DNA of 39,299 nucleotides. Source: an uncultured Opitutaceae bacterium. Its GTDB lineage: Bacteria; Verrucomicrobiota; Verrucomicrobiia; Opitutales; Opitutaceae. The stretch covers positions 1-39,299 of the forward strand of contig CALFNN010000057.1 of the NCBI GenBank assembly GCA_937902925.1, given 5' to 3'. Under the pieces are notes generated by a model. That model searched no databases. It was not told the origin of the DNA and saw nothing but the letters and a program-made list of their open reading frames with translations. Below are positions 7,150 through 17,100 of the stretch, one piece after another (positions within the stretch are counted from its first letter, which is position 1; each line of letters opens with the position of its first letter). The translations under genes were made by a program, and so were the position numbers.

Positions 7150-8484
7150 TTGAAGGGTGCGCCGCTTCCCGATTGCGTCGCGAGCGTGTCCGCCCATCCG
7201 ACATTTCGCGAAGCGCTGCGGTTCTGGCTGAAGCTCGGATTCATCAGCTTCGGCGGTCCGACCGGCCAGATCGCGATCATGCACACGGAATTGGTCGAGA
7301 GAAAGAAATGGATTGGCGAGCAACGCTTCCTGCATGCGCTCAACTATTGCATGCTGCTGCCGGGGCCGGAGGCGACGCAGCTGGCGACGTATTGCGGCTG
7401 GCTGCTGCACCGGACGTGGGGAGGGATCGTGGCGGGCGTGCTGTTCGTGCTGCCCTCGGCGGTGATTCTTTGGGGGTTGAGTTACGTATACGCGGCCTAC
7501 GGTGCGGTGCCGTGGATCGCGGCGGTTTTTTACGGGCTGAAACCGGCGGTGACGGCGATCGTGGCCGCGGCCGTGATCCGGATCGGACGGCGCGCGCTGA
7601 AGAACGGCGTCATGTGGGGCATCGCGGCGGCGGCATTTGCGGCGATCTTCCGGCTGGGGGCGCCGTTTCCGCTGATCGTTGTGGGCGCGGCTTGCCTCGG
7701 CCTTGTCGGGGGAAGGATTTTCCCGGAGCTGTTTCCCGCCACCGTGGGGCAGGGCGAGGGAGCGAGCGGGACGGTGATCGACGATGCGCATGCCTCGGCG
7801 GCGCACACCCGGCCGTCCTGGGCGCGGGCCGTGCGGGTGGTCGCGGTATGTCTCGCGCTGTGGTGGGCGCCGGTCGTCGCAGCGGGATGGTGGCAGGGAT
7901 GGGATGGGGTGTTTGCACGGGAGGGCGTCTTTTTCTCGAAGGCGGCGATGGTGACCTTCGGCGGCGCCTATGCGGTGCTGCCATATGCCGGCCAGCAGGC
8001 CGTGGAGAATTTCCACTGGCTCGGCGCGCCGCAGATGCTCGACGGGCTCGGCCTCGCGGAGACGACGCCGGGGCCGCTGATCATCGTGGTGCAGTTCGTC
8101 GGGTTTCTCGGCGGCTGGAATCATCCGGGCGCGTTGAGCCCGCTGCTGGCGGCGACGCTCGGCGCGGCCATCACGACGTGGACGACGTTCGTGCCGTGCT
8201 TCCTGTGGATCTTTCTCGGGGCGCCGCACATCGAGCAACTGCGCGGCAACGCGCGGCTTGGCAGCGCCCTCACGGCCGTGACGGCATCGGTCGTTGGAGT
8301 GGTGCTGAACCTCGCGGTCTGGTTCGGGCTGCATGTCTTCGTGCCGAAGCCCGGAGAGACGGACTGGTTCGCGATCGCAGTGTGTGCGACAGCGTTTCTG
8401 GCGATGCAGCGGTGGAAGGTGGGGATCGTTCCCGTCGTGCTGGCGAGTGGGCTGCTGGGCTTGGCGTGGAGTTGGCGGATGTGA
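7150..8484 (+). CDS. chrA: chromate efflux transporter, CHR family
   Basis: The 444-residue product is a long-chain, two-domain CHR superfamily membrane protein, classically a proton-coupled chromate exporter. Two homologous halves are visible. The N-terminal half has FWLKLGFISFGGPTGQIAIM and ALNYCMLLPGPEATQLATY. The C-terminal half has MVTFGGAYAVLPYAGQQAV and LGLAETTPGPLIIVVQFVGF. FGGP and PGP are the family hallmarks. About ten to twelve hydrophobic segments are apparent. The start is uncertain: a TTG at 7150 or a GTG at 7186 (VSAHPTFREAL) both fit, and neither has a good ribosome binding site. There is no chrB-like regulator nearby. The real substrate in this organism may be another oxyanion. 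Confidence 0.88.
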   Translation: MKGAPLPDCVASVSAHPTFREALRFWLKLGFISFGGPTGQIAIMHTELVERKKWIGEQRFLHALNYCMLLPGPEATQLATYCGWLLHRTWGGIVAGVLFVLPSAVILWGLSYVYAAYGAVPWIAAVFYGLKPAVTAIVAAAVIRIGRRALKNGVMWGIAAAAFAAIFRLGAPFPLIVVGAACLGLVGGRIFPELFPATVGQGEGASGTVIDDAHASAAHTRPSWARAVRVVAVCLALWWAPVVAAGWWQGWDGVFAREGVFFSKAAMVTFGGAYAVLPYAGQQAVENFHWLGAPQMLDGLGLAETTPGPLIIVVQFVGFLGGWNHPGALSPLLAATLGAAITTWTTFVPCFLWIFLGAPHIEQLRGNARLGSALTAVTASVVGVVLNLAVWFGLHVFVPKPGETDWFAIAVCATAFLAMQRWKVGIVPVVLASGLLGLAWSWRM

Positions 8485-8597
8485 CGACCGACCCTTGAAA
8501 CGTGACGGGTTCTGAAATCGGGCCTGGCCGAATCGCACGGGGGCCCGGACCGAATTTAGCTCGGCTCCACCCGGGGGAGGCGGCCAGATTCCACGGC

Positions 8598-9356
8598 ATG
8601 ACGACCCCACGAAAAATTGCGATCATCACGGGAGCAGGATCGGGCATCGGGCGCGCCTCGGCGCTGGCGCTGCTCCGCGCCGGATTCGCCGTCGCGCTCG
8701 CCGGACGGCGGCGCGAGGCGTTGGAGGCGGTGGTGGCGGAATCGGGCGCGCCGGCTTCGGAGTGGCTCGTGGTGCCGACCGATGTGACCGATCCGGCGGC
8801 GGTGCGGGCGTTGTTTGCCCGGGTGCGGGAGGTCTTTGGGCGGGTCGACGTATTGTTCAACAACGCCGGCACGAACGCGCCGGGGATTCCCCTCGAGGAA
8901 CTGCCGCTCGAACGCTGGCGGGAGATCGTCGACACGATTCTCACCGGCGCGTTTCTCGGCACGCAGGAGGCGTTTCGCATGATGAAGACCCAGCAGCCGC
9001 GCGGCGGACGGATCATCAACAACGGCTCGATCTCCGCCTACACGCCGCGGCCGAACTCCGCGCCCTACACCGCGGCGAAGCACGCGATCACCGGGCTCAC
9101 GAAATCGACGGCACTCGACGGCCGGGCCTTCGACATCGCCTGCGGGCAGATCGACATCGGCAATGCCGACACCGCGATGGGGGGCCGGATGAAGAAAGGC
9201 GTGCAGCAGGCGAATGGCACGATCGCGCCGGAGGCGACGTTCGACGTGAAACACGTCGCCGACGCCGTGCTCTACATGGCGAGCCTGCCGCTCGACACGA
9301 ACGTCGCCTCGCTCACGGTGATGGCGACGAAGATGCCCTTTGTGGGCAGAGGGTAG
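8598..9356 (+). CDS. SDR family NAD(P)-dependent oxidoreductase
   Basis: The 252-residue product is a classical short-chain dehydrogenase. It has the cofactor motif TGAGSGIG near residue 12, the NNAG structural motif, a catalytic Ser in NGSISAY, and YTAAK (Tyr-x-x-x-Lys). The arginine-rich AGRRREA after the second strand suggests a preference for NADP(H). The ATG at 8598 gives the standard N-terminus; the frame is open 96 bp further upstream without homology. A GGAGG at 8576-8580 lies 17 bases away, too far for a normal site. The substrate is unknown, and the neighbouring glycoside hydrolases hint only weakly at a sugar or polyol. Confidence 0.9.
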   Translation: MTTPRKIAIITGAGSGIGRASALALLRAGFAVALAGRRREALEAVVAESGAPASEWLVVPTDVTDPAAVRALFARVREVFGRVDVLFNNAGTNAPGIPLEELPLERWREIVDTILTGAFLGTQEAFRMMKTQQPRGGRIINNGSISAYTPRPNSAPYTAAKHAITGLTKSTALDGRAFDIACGQIDIGNADTAMGGRMKKGVQQANGTIAPEATFDVKHVADAVLYMASLPLDTNVASLTVMATKMPFVGRG

Positions 9357-9393
9357 GGCGCCTCGTGGCGTAAAGCCGCTCTCGTGGTGACTG

Positions 9394-11616
9394 TCAGAGT
9401 TTTCGACTGATTCGCTCGCCGCGGAATTCGATGCGGTGGGCGGATCCACCGGCATTGGCGATCGTCGCGGCGAAAACCCGCGTGCCGCCGGGCCAGCGCT
9501 GCATTCGTTCGTCGGGCTCGATCGTGAGCGAGCGATTCGCGTCGTCCCAGTGGAACCGAATCCACACGGCGCTCGGGTCAGAGCCGTCGCGATAGCCGAG
9601 GCTCCGGCCGTCGTCGTCGTAGAGGGTGAACGTGCCGTCAGCTCCGGGAAACACGCGGAGCATCGTCGGTTCCGCGACCGGTTGCGCGGTATATTGGCGA
9701 ACGGGATCGAGCGGGATGATCGCGCCGGCGCGGGCGAAGAGCGGGAGCGTCGCGAGGTCGACCGGGCGCTCGATCCAGCGGCCGCCGGAAAGTTTTTCAC
9801 CGGTCCACCAATCGTGCCAGACGCCGGCCGGCAAATAGACGCGGCGGGTGGTTGCGGCTTTTTTCAACACGGGTGCGACGAGCAGATCGCGGCCCCAGAG
9901 AAATTCGTCGCCGAGTTTCACGGCTTCGGCGTCATGCGGATAGTGCAGCCAGAGCGCCCGCATCATCGGCAGGCCGTTGTCGCTCGCCTCGCGCGCGACG
10001 GTGTAGTTGTAGGGGAGCAACCGGTAGCGCAGCTCGAGGTATTCGCGGCAGATCGGCTCGATCGCGGCGTTGTGCAGTTCCGAAGGATCGGGCAGCCGGT
10101 TCTCAGGCGACTCGATTGGCCCGTATTCGCCGGTGTTCCAGCCCCAGGGCAGGTGCAGGTTCCATGTCCGGCCATGCGAGCGGAACGACGGACAGAAGGC
10201 TGAGAACTCGAACCAGCGCGCGTAGAGTTCGCCGGTGTATTCCTTGGTCGGAAAAAACCCGCCGGTGTCGGAACCCCAGAACGGCGTCAGGCTCAGGCCG
10301 TGGTTCAGGCCTTCCGCCACCTGGTCGGCGAAGACTTCCCAGGTGCTGTCGGTGTCGCCCGACCAGATCCAGCCGCCGTAGCGCTGCGATCCCGCATAAC
10401 CGGTGCGGTGCAGGCTCCATGGGCGGACATCGGGGCGGTCGTGCAACGGGCCTTCATAGTAGAGCAGGTGCCGTGTGAGCCGCGCTCCGAGCGGCAGGTC
10501 GTCGCCGTCGTCGGGCCACCAGCCGTCCACGCCGAGCGCAAAGGTGTCGTGATGCTTCGCCCAGTAGTTGTGGATGTGTCGCGGCGAATCCGATGGCTCG
10601 TCGATCGAATCGCCGAACAGGTCTTTTGGCGCACCGTTGACGTGGAGGATGACCTTGAAATGCAGGGCGTGCAACGCGGCAATCTGCTCCGCCGGGTGAT
10701 CGAAGACCTTCGGGTTGAAATCGAGCGAGCCGTGGCCGGTGTTCCAACCGCTGGGCGCGTAGCCGGTGCCAAGGTAGATCACGCCATCGCAGGGCAGATT
10801 CTTCTCGCGAAACGTGCGGGCGATCTGCAGCGGCACCGCGGGATCGGTGAGTGTGCGGTGCGACTGGAGGAAGCCGAGCACCCATTTGGGTGGCAGCGCG
10901 GGACGGCCGGTGAGCCGGATGTATTCGCGCAGCGCGTCCACGGGATCGCGCACGTCGATGACGAACAAATCCAGTGCCGCGTTGCCGCCCTCCGATTGAC
11001 GCGGGACGAACTTCGCGGTCGCCTCGCGCAAATCGAATTTACCTTCCGGTTGCGCGGCGAAGAGCGCCCAACCCTCCGTGCCAATGACAAACGGCGACGG
11101 CACGACCGAGCCGCGGCGCGGCGTCTGGCGGTCGCCGCCGTTCGGCGTCATCGCGTAAAGCGCGCCGCGCCGGTCGAATTGCCGGTCGCCCTCCCCGAGG
11201 CCGAGGACGGGCGCCGTGGCGCGAAACGCGACGGCGGCGTCGGGGGAGGCGGCTTCGTCGAACGCGAGTTCCTGCACCAACGTGCCGTCGCTGCGGTGCA
11301 CCGACACGACCAGCGGATGAGCGGCGATTGTCACCCTCATCGGCCCGATGGCGATTTCGCGTGGGGCGTCGAGGTCGCGAGCCCGGAGTTTTTCGGTGGA
11401 AGCAAACGGCACGAGCACGTTGGTCGAGGCGGGTGGGATCGGGTGCCCTTGGGCGTCGAGCGGCGAAAGCTGCACGCGGACGGTCCGGTCACTGACCTCG
11501 CTGAGCACCAGCTCGGCGTCATGTCCGGCGAAGCGGACGGGCGTCGCCACCGCACCGACGCTGGTCAGGAAGAAGCCGAGGGCGATCCGGAGGGTGTGGC
11601 GAGTGACATGTGACAT
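9394..11616 (-). CDS. secreted glycoside hydrolase family 31 (alpha-glucosidase / alpha-xylosidase type)
   Basis: The 740-residue product starts with a signal peptide (HTLRIALGFFLTSVGAVATP) and has the GH31 layout. An N-terminal beta-sandwich contains LGLGEGDRQFDRRG. The catalytic TIM barrel contains LGFLQSHRT, DGVIYLG, the nucleophile region GVDGWWPDDGDD (probable nucleophile D369, fitting W-x-D) and the acid/base region RYGGWIWSGDTDSTW (D421 in WSGD). The C-terminal beta domains contain LPAGVWHDWWTGE and LPLFARAGAIIPL. GH31 enzymes release alpha-linked glucose, xylose or sulfoquinovose. No sulfoquinovosidase-specific signature was recognised. It is divergent from a GH28 gene, which suggests joint use on plant cell-wall material. 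The frame is open well upstream of 11616, but the signal peptide fixes this start. Confidence 0.9.
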   Translation of the reverse strand: MSHVTRHTLRIALGFFLTSVGAVATPVRFAGHDAELVLSEVSDRTVRVQLSPLDAQGHPIPPASTNVLVPFASTEKLRARDLDAPREIAIGPMRVTIAAHPLVVSVHRSDGTLVQELAFDEAASPDAAVAFRATAPVLGLGEGDRQFDRRGALYAMTPNGGDRQTPRRGSVVPSPFVIGTEGWALFAAQPEGKFDLREATAKFVPRQSEGGNAALDLFVIDVRDPVDALREYIRLTGRPALPPKWVLGFLQSHRTLTDPAVPLQIARTFREKNLPCDGVIYLGTGYAPSGWNTGHGSLDFNPKVFDHPAEQIAALHALHFKVILHVNGAPKDLFGDSIDEPSDSPRHIHNYWAKHHDTFALGVDGWWPDDGDDLPLGARLTRHLLYYEGPLHDRPDVRPWSLHRTGYAGSQRYGGWIWSGDTDSTWEVFADQVAEGLNHGLSLTPFWGSDTGGFFPTKEYTGELYARWFEFSAFCPSFRSHGRTWNLHLPWGWNTGEYGPIESPENRLPDPSELHNAAIEPICREYLELRYRLLPYNYTVAREASDNGLPMMRALWLHYPHDAEAVKLGDEFLWGRDLLVAPVLKKAATTRRVYLPAGVWHDWWTGEKLSGGRWIERPVDLATLPLFARAGAIIPLDPVRQYTAQPVAEPTMLRVFPGADGTFTLYDDDGRSLGYRDGSDPSAVWIRFHWDDANRSLTIEPDERMQRWPGGTRVFAATIANAGGSAHRIEFRGERISRKL

Positions 11617-11785
11617 GGGGCGGGTTTCCAAACTGCGAACGGGCTGGGCGGAATTTCGTGCGTGCGTCCGCCTGCAGGGTTCATGGTGTGGCGTTTTTGC
11701 CGGCGACGACAAGCCACGCGTCGCGGGACGGCTGTGCCCGGTAAAGGTTGAAACCCTTCCCCGTGGACGGCATGAGTGCTCGGCA
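11617..11785. promoter_or_regulatory. divergent promoter region, GH31 / GH28
   Basis: This 169-bp gap separates the divergent starts of the two secreted glycoside hydrolases and should hold their promoters and any shared substrate-responsive operator. Both flanking frames stay open through part of it, but the signal peptides place the starts at its edges. I could not identify an operator by eye. Confidence 0.4.
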
Positions 11786-13168
11786 ATGCCCCCAACCAAA
11801 TTGTGCCGCGGCCTCGTCGCGGCAGTCGCCTCCGGAATCCTTTGCATCGTGACCGCCCGAGCCCAGGCGGTGGTCAAATTCCCCGACCGCGTCTTCGACA
11901 TCCGCCAGTTCGGCGCGAAGATGGTCGCGGCGAAATTCCTCTACGACACCGAGCCGATCCAGAAGGCGATCGACGCCTGTGCCGCGGCGGGCGGCGGCAC
12001 GGTCGTCATCCCCAAGGGCAACTGGCTCACCGGTCCGCTCTACCTGCGCAGCAACGTCCGACTGGAACTCCAGCGGGGTGCCGAGCTCGCCGCGACGACC
12101 GAGGAGGCGCTGTTTCTCAAAACCCCGGCGAACGCGGCCTGGGCCGCCAATAATTATGTCGCGACGATCAACATCGCCGACGCGGAAAACGTGGCGGTGG
12201 TCGGCGAGGGGCGGATCGACGGGCAGGGCGCAGTCTGGTGGGAGAAATGGCGCGCCACCACCCGCGCCACCGGCAAGCGGCCGGGCGCCAACCGGCCGCG
12301 GCTCGTCTATATCGCGCGCAGCCACAATGTCCTCTTCCAAGGGGTGAGCTTCTACAATTCCCCGTCCTACCACCTCGTGTTCAAGGATTGCGAGCACGTG
12401 ACGGTCGATCACATCAAGATCACGGCGCTGGCGCACTCGCCCAACACCGACGCCATCGACCCGATCGACACGCGCGACATGGTGATCACGAACAACACGA
12501 TCGATTGCGGCGATGACGTGGTCGCGATCAAGTCCAGTCACGTCGACCCGAAGCATCCGGGCGCGGCGTCGGGCAACATCACGATCGCCAACAACACGGT
12601 GCTCAAGGGCCGCGGGATTTCGATCGGCAGCGAAACCATCGGCGGGGTGAGCCATGTGCTGGTGGAGAACAATACGACCAACGACGCGATGTATGGCATC
12701 CGGATCAAGACGCCGCGCAACCGGGGCGGCGAGGTCACGGACATCGTCTATCGCAATAACCGCATGATCAACGTCGAGACGCCCCTCGTGTTTTCGACCT
12801 ATTACGAAACGATGCCCGTCGACGACGCCGAGGTGCAGCGCCGGCTTGCCGGCGGCGGCTTTGTGTTGAACGACCAGATTTATCCCGACGATCGCGACCC
12901 GGCGCAGCCTTACGTCGAGAACCAGACGCCGGACGTGCACGACGTGACGGTGGACGGTCTCACGGCGACCGGCGCGGACCGCGTGGGGATCATTGTCGGA
13001 CTGCCCGAGCGCCCGATCCGCGGGCTCACGCTCAAGAATGTCTCGATCCAGGCCGCGGAGCCGTTGCGGGTCCGTCACGCCACGGTTTTAACCGAAGGCG
13101 TGAAGCTGCAGGTGACGAAGGGTCCGGCCGCCACGGCGGAGGCGGGGGCGAAAACGACGGGGCTGTGA
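11786..13168 (+). CDS. secreted glycoside hydrolase family 28 (polygalacturonase-like)
   Basis: The 460-residue product has a signal peptide ending near TARAQA (residue 28) and then the pectate-lyase-like first coil VFDIRQFGAK with GGTVVIPKGNWLTGPLYL. GH28 catalytic motifs are in order: NTDAIDP (N220, D222), CGDDVVAIKS (D243, D244), KGRGISIGSE and RIK (306-308). The usual GHG motif reads GRG here (R276), so one of the canonical histidines is replaced. The fold is a right-handed beta helix that hydrolyses galacturonan or rhamnogalacturonan in pectin. The specificity cannot be set. The ATG at 11786 was chosen for the signal peptide; the upstream open frame is antisense-type sequence of the GH31 gene. 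Confidence 0.9.
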   Translation: MPPTKLCRGLVAAVASGILCIVTARAQAVVKFPDRVFDIRQFGAKMVAAKFLYDTEPIQKAIDACAAAGGGTVVIPKGNWLTGPLYLRSNVRLELQRGAELAATTEEALFLKTPANAAWAANNYVATINIADAENVAVVGEGRIDGQGAVWWEKWRATTRATGKRPGANRPRLVYIARSHNVLFQGVSFYNSPSYHLVFKDCEHVTVDHIKITALAHSPNTDAIDPIDTRDMVITNNTIDCGDDVVAIKSSHVDPKHPGAASGNITIANNTVLKGRGISIGSETIGGVSHVLVENNTTNDAMYGIRIKTPRNRGGEVTDIVYRNNRMINVETPLVFSTYYETMPVDDAEVQRRLAGGGFVLNDQIYPDDRDPAQPYVENQTPDVHDVTVDGLTATGADRVGIIVGLPERPIRGLTLKNVSIQAAEPLRVRHATVLTEGVKLQVTKGPAATAEAGAKTTGL

Positions 13169-13247
13169 CGCGCGGCCGGCGACGTGCCGCGCGATGGCAT
13201 GACCGCGGCCGTTGCGACCGACCCTGACGCCACGCCGCGCGGCTCCA

Positions 13248-14054
13248 ATGGCGAAACGGGAGCTGCCGTGGTCAATCGAGCTTGGCGCCAGTAGTCGCTG
13301 TGTCATCGCTAGGGAGGTGGTCGGGCGTTCTCACAGGCATGACAGCTATTGGCCGCCGGGCCTGCATCCGGTGCGCGGGTGGATGAGCGTGCCGCACGTG
13401 CTGGCCGACGCGGATGGAGTCGTGCTGCTCGATACGGGTTTTCCCGGGGACGCGGGGCGAATTCGGCGGACGATCGACCAGATCGGCGCGGGGGCGAAGG
13501 ACGTGCGGGCGATTTTGCTGACGCATGGGCATATCGATCATGCGGGGAATCTGGCGGAGTTGAAGGAGTGGACGGGCGCGCCGGTTTATGCGCATCGCAG
13601 TGAGCAGGCGCATATTGACGGGAAGTTTCCTTATACGGGCGCAGCGCAGGTTTGCGGGATGCTCGAGGCGGTGGGGCGGGCGGTGACGCGATATCGGCCG
13701 GCGAGGATCGACGTGGAGATCGAGGATGGAGACGAACTGCCGTTTTGGGGCGGGCTCAAGGTTGTGCATCTGCCGGGGCACACGCTCGGGCACTGCGGGT
13801 TTTATTCGAAGAGGCACGACCTGCTGTTCAGCGGGGATCTTTGGGTGCGGTTCATGATGCGGACGCAGGCATCGCCGCGGATTTTTTCGGACGCACCGGA
13901 GTTGGTGTGGCCGAGCATGCGGAAGGCCCGGGCGATCGGGGCGCGGTGGATCGTGCCGGGGCACTACGATTTTCCCAACGCGAGTCGCCTCCGCACGCGG
14001 TTTGAACGATTGTGCGAGGAGATCGAAGGACGGAAACGGGTGACGGTGATCTGA
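13248..14054 (+). CDS. MBL-fold metallo-hydrolase
   Basis: The 268-residue product is a metallo-beta-lactamase-fold hydrolase. The metal motif is LTHGHIDHAG (H-x-H-x-D-H), with a third histidine in LPGHTLGHCGF, an aspartate in LFSGDLW, and the terminal histidine in VPGHYDFP. The order and length fit glyoxalase II-like and related enzymes. The exact substrate (thioester, phosphodiester or lactone) cannot be told. The start is ambiguous: ATG 13248 (AKRELPWSIELG) is preferred, and a TTG at 13212 would add 12 residues. It is convergent with the pyruvate:ferredoxin oxidoreductase gene, with an inverted repeat pair between them. Confidence 0.85.
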   Translation: MAKRELPWSIELGASSRCVIAREVVGRSHRHDSYWPPGLHPVRGWMSVPHVLADADGVVLLDTGFPGDAGRIRRTIDQIGAGAKDVRAILLTHGHIDHAGNLAELKEWTGAPVYAHRSEQAHIDGKFPYTGAAQVCGMLEAVGRAVTRYRPARIDVEIEDGDELPFWGGLKVVHLPGHTLGHCGFYSKRHDLLFSGDLWVRFMMRTQASPRIFSDAPELVWPSMRKARAIGARWIVPGHYDFPNASRLRTRFERLCEEIEGRKRVTVI

Positions 14055-14072
14055 CCAGCCGTTAGACGGCGA

Positions 14073-14100
14073 AAGCTCCAAGCTCCAGGGAAGCTTCAAG
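14073..14100 (+). repeat. intergenic AAGCTCC repeat, copy B (short)
   Basis: This shortened copy (28 bp) begins AAGCTCCAAGCTCCAGGGA. It lacks the middle of the 42-bp element found at 7003-7044 and 14148-14189. It lies 19 bp past the stop of the MBL-fold gene. Confidence 0.7.
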
Positions 14101-14171
14101 AATCAGCTCGAAACCAAGGCTGCGAAAGCGAGTTTCCGTTTTGCGGGCTTGGTGTTTCCCTGGAGCTTGGA
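14077..14171. terminator. 15-bp perfect inverted repeat between convergent genes
   Basis: TCCAAGCTCCAGGGA at 14077-14091 is the exact reverse complement of TCCCTGGAGCTTGGA at 14157-14171, separated by 65 bases. It arises from repeat copies B and C facing each other between the stops of the MBL-fold gene and the oxidoreductase gene. It could act as a bidirectional transcript end. The long loop and lack of a T-run leave this open. Confidence 0.45.
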
Positions 14172-14189
14172 TGCTGGCGCTCGGAGCTT
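14148..14189 (-). repeat. intergenic AAGCTCC repeat, copy C
   Basis: On the minus strand this 42-bp element reads AAGCTCCGAGCGCCAGCAT and continues CCAAGCTCCAGGGAAACAC. It matches copy A at 7003-7044 over its whole length with a few substitutions. Its edge overlaps the first two bases of the stop codon (14188-14190) of the oxidoreductase gene, so the repeat abuts coding sequence. Confidence 0.75.
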
Positions 14190-17100
14190 ATTTAACCGCG
14201 GCGAGTTCGGCCGCGAGGATTTCCTTCACGCGGGACTTGGCGTCGGCGAGGGGAAGTTCGCCTTTGTCGAGTTTCGCAAGGAAGGTTTTTTGCGCGGCGT
14301 AGTCCTTGTTCACAATGCCCGCCTTGCTCTGGAGCATCCGCCAGGCTTTGCGGCGCTCGACGGCGAAGAGGACCATCTGGCGCGACACGGCGTAGTAGTT
14401 CGTTTTACCGTGCTCCTCGGCCTTGATGTAGCAGCCGAAGTTTTTCACGAAACTGCGATGCTTCGGGTCGAAGACCCGGCGATGGATGACGTCGTCCTGC
14501 GTGATGAAGTAGAGTTGGTCGTCCATCAGCGTGAGCTTGGCGGCGTCCTCCTCCTTGATCGCCTTCACGTGCTTGCGGAAGCGGGCCTCGGTGATCGCCC
14601 AGTGGCCGACGCCGAAGCTGTATTCCTCGCCGGTGGTCGAATACTTCGTGCGCCACCAGTCGCGATCCACGCTTGGGTTGCCCTTGAGGTCGAAGGCTTC
14701 CTGCGCGGTCTCGCCCTTGCGCGGGTTGAAGACGAACTCCGGCATGCCGCGCGCGTCGCGCACCATCTTCGCCTGGTCGGCGCTCATGTTGTCGGCCACG
14801 CCGTGCTCGGGCTGGCAGGTGGTGTAGGCCTGGAAGAACGCGGTGCCGCGATACTCGAGGCCGTCGAGCATCGCCTTGTAGAGCTTGGCGGCGTTGGCCA
14901 TCGAGACTTGGGCGACGAACGGCGAACCGTGGCCGCTGGTGAACGCCTCGGAGACGTTCTTCTTCTCGATCAGCTTGCCCTGCGACGCGGCGCCGAACTG
15001 GTTCATGTCGTAGCCGCCGAGCATCGTGGAGGAGTCGGAATTCTGGCCGCCGGTGTTGGAGTAGACCTGCGTGTCGAGCATGAGCATCTTCACGTTCGGG
15101 CGGTTTTGAAGAATGACCTTCGAGACGTTCTGGAAGCCGATGTCGCCGAGCGCGCCGTCGCCGCCGATGACCCAGACTTTCGGGAGTTCGCGGATTTCCT
15201 GCTCGGTCATCAGCGCGTCGTCGAGGCGGGTGAGCGTGAAATACTCGGCCTCGCTGGAAACGTTCTCGGCGCGATCGAGCAGCGCGTCGGCCATGCGCTC
15301 GGGCGCGACGGAGCGGCGGGCGTGGTCGACGATGACCGACTCGGCCATCAGCCACGAGATCGTGGCGCCGTCCTGGAAGAGCGAGTTCATCCACGGGTAG
15401 GGATGCGGATTCGACGGCGGCGTGGACCCGTAGACCGTGTTACAACCGGTGCTTGCGCCCATCATCATCACCGACATGCCATTCGCGCGACGGCCGTCGA
15501 TGGCCTGGAGTTCCTTGTGGTTGAACGCGTCCTGCTCAAGCACCGCCGCGAGCCCGCCGAGGAGCTGCGCGTCGGTGATGGCGCCGTGCTTCGCCTCGTA
15601 GTCGGCGATGCGCTTCGCGGTATCCTCGTCGTTCTCGCCGCCGAGGCCGACGACGACATGGGCGAAGGACAACTTGAAGAGCGCGTATTCCTTCTCGTTG
15701 CGGGCCTTGAGGGCGGCGAGTTTCGCGGGGCCCTCGGCCTGGAGGCGCGCAGCCTTGGCGCGGAGCCGGTCGGCCTTCTTGTGGTAGATCGGCCGCATGT
15801 AGGCCTCGGTGACCGAGGCGGCGGAGCGCAGGATGCTCTTCTCGCCGCAGCCGGCGCACGCACCGTCGCCGGAGACGAGCGCCTCGTAGTTGCGGCGCAC
15901 CATGAGGTGATTGCGGAGCGCGGCCTCGCGGGAATTGGCGGCTTCGGCATCGTTGTAGAGGCCGAGGAATTTCTGCGGCGTGTCGGGCAGGAGGCGGGAG
16001 AAGACCTGCGCGGTGGTGAGCTCGGCGTTGAGGTCCTCGGTCTCGCGCGTCATGCGGAGCGCGTCGTGATCGCCGCAGACTTGCACGCATTCGCCGCAGC
16101 CCTTGCAGAGATCGGACACGAAAATCGAGAACAGGCCGCCGCTGCCGGGGGTCTTGGCCTCGAGCGAACGGAAGATGGCGGGGACGTTGCCGTAGGAGAG
16201 CGGGAGCTTGTCGATGATATTGACGAACTCGGCCTTGGCCTTCGCGGAGACGGTGGCGAGCGCCGTGACCTCGTCGCGGACGATGTCCTTGAACGGCACC
16301 TTGGTCTTGGCCTTGACGGACTCGTTCATCTTCGCACGGGCACGAGTCTCGAGGCCGGCAAGTTCGGCGCCGAATTTCTGGCGCTGCTCGCGATCGGTGA
16401 CGTAATTGTTGACGGCGGTCTTCAGCACCGTGGAGACATCCTGCGCGGTGTTCGGCAGGGCGGTGTCGGGGCACGCGGTGATGCACTCCATGCACTGGGT
16501 GCAATTTTCCGCGATGTAGACGGGCGTTTCGCGACGGGCGACGTATTTGGACTGCGTGGCACCGGAGCCGGCGCCCATCACGCCGACGGAGGCGAACGCG
16601 CCCGCAGGCTGGTGGTAGCCGAGGCCGGCGCGGAACTCGGAGTCGAACTTGGAGAGCGTCTGGAACGGCGCGCGCGCGGGTTGCGCGGCGGGCATCGGGA
16701 TGCTGCCGCAACCGGACGAGCCGCAGCCGGCGGTGGGCTCGAAATGGTGTTCGCCAATCGGCGAGAGCAGCGGATTGCGCATCGAGGAGCGGTCGGCGTC
16801 GTCGCTCCGTCCGATCTTGATCTCCGTGACGAGCGAGAAGCCCTGCTGCATGACCTCCATGTTGGACTTCACGACGGCGTCGCCGAAGCGGCCGAATTTT
16901 TTCACATACTGCTTGTGGACGACCTTCTGGAAATTCTCCTCGGTGATCCCGAAGGTTTTCAGAAACGGCGAGACGCGGAAGAAGGCGCCGAGGAAGGAAT
17001 TGCCCTGCATGCGGAGCTGCAGTTCGGTCTGGTTGGTGGCTTTTTTCGCGATGTCGAAGCCCGGGAGGATGTAGATGCGGATGTTGTTTTCCTGGATCCA

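Noticed and set aside
9357-9393. Small hairpin CGCC-TCGT-GGCG between the SDR and GH31 stops
   Set aside because: Only four base pairs and no T-run; too weak to call a terminator.
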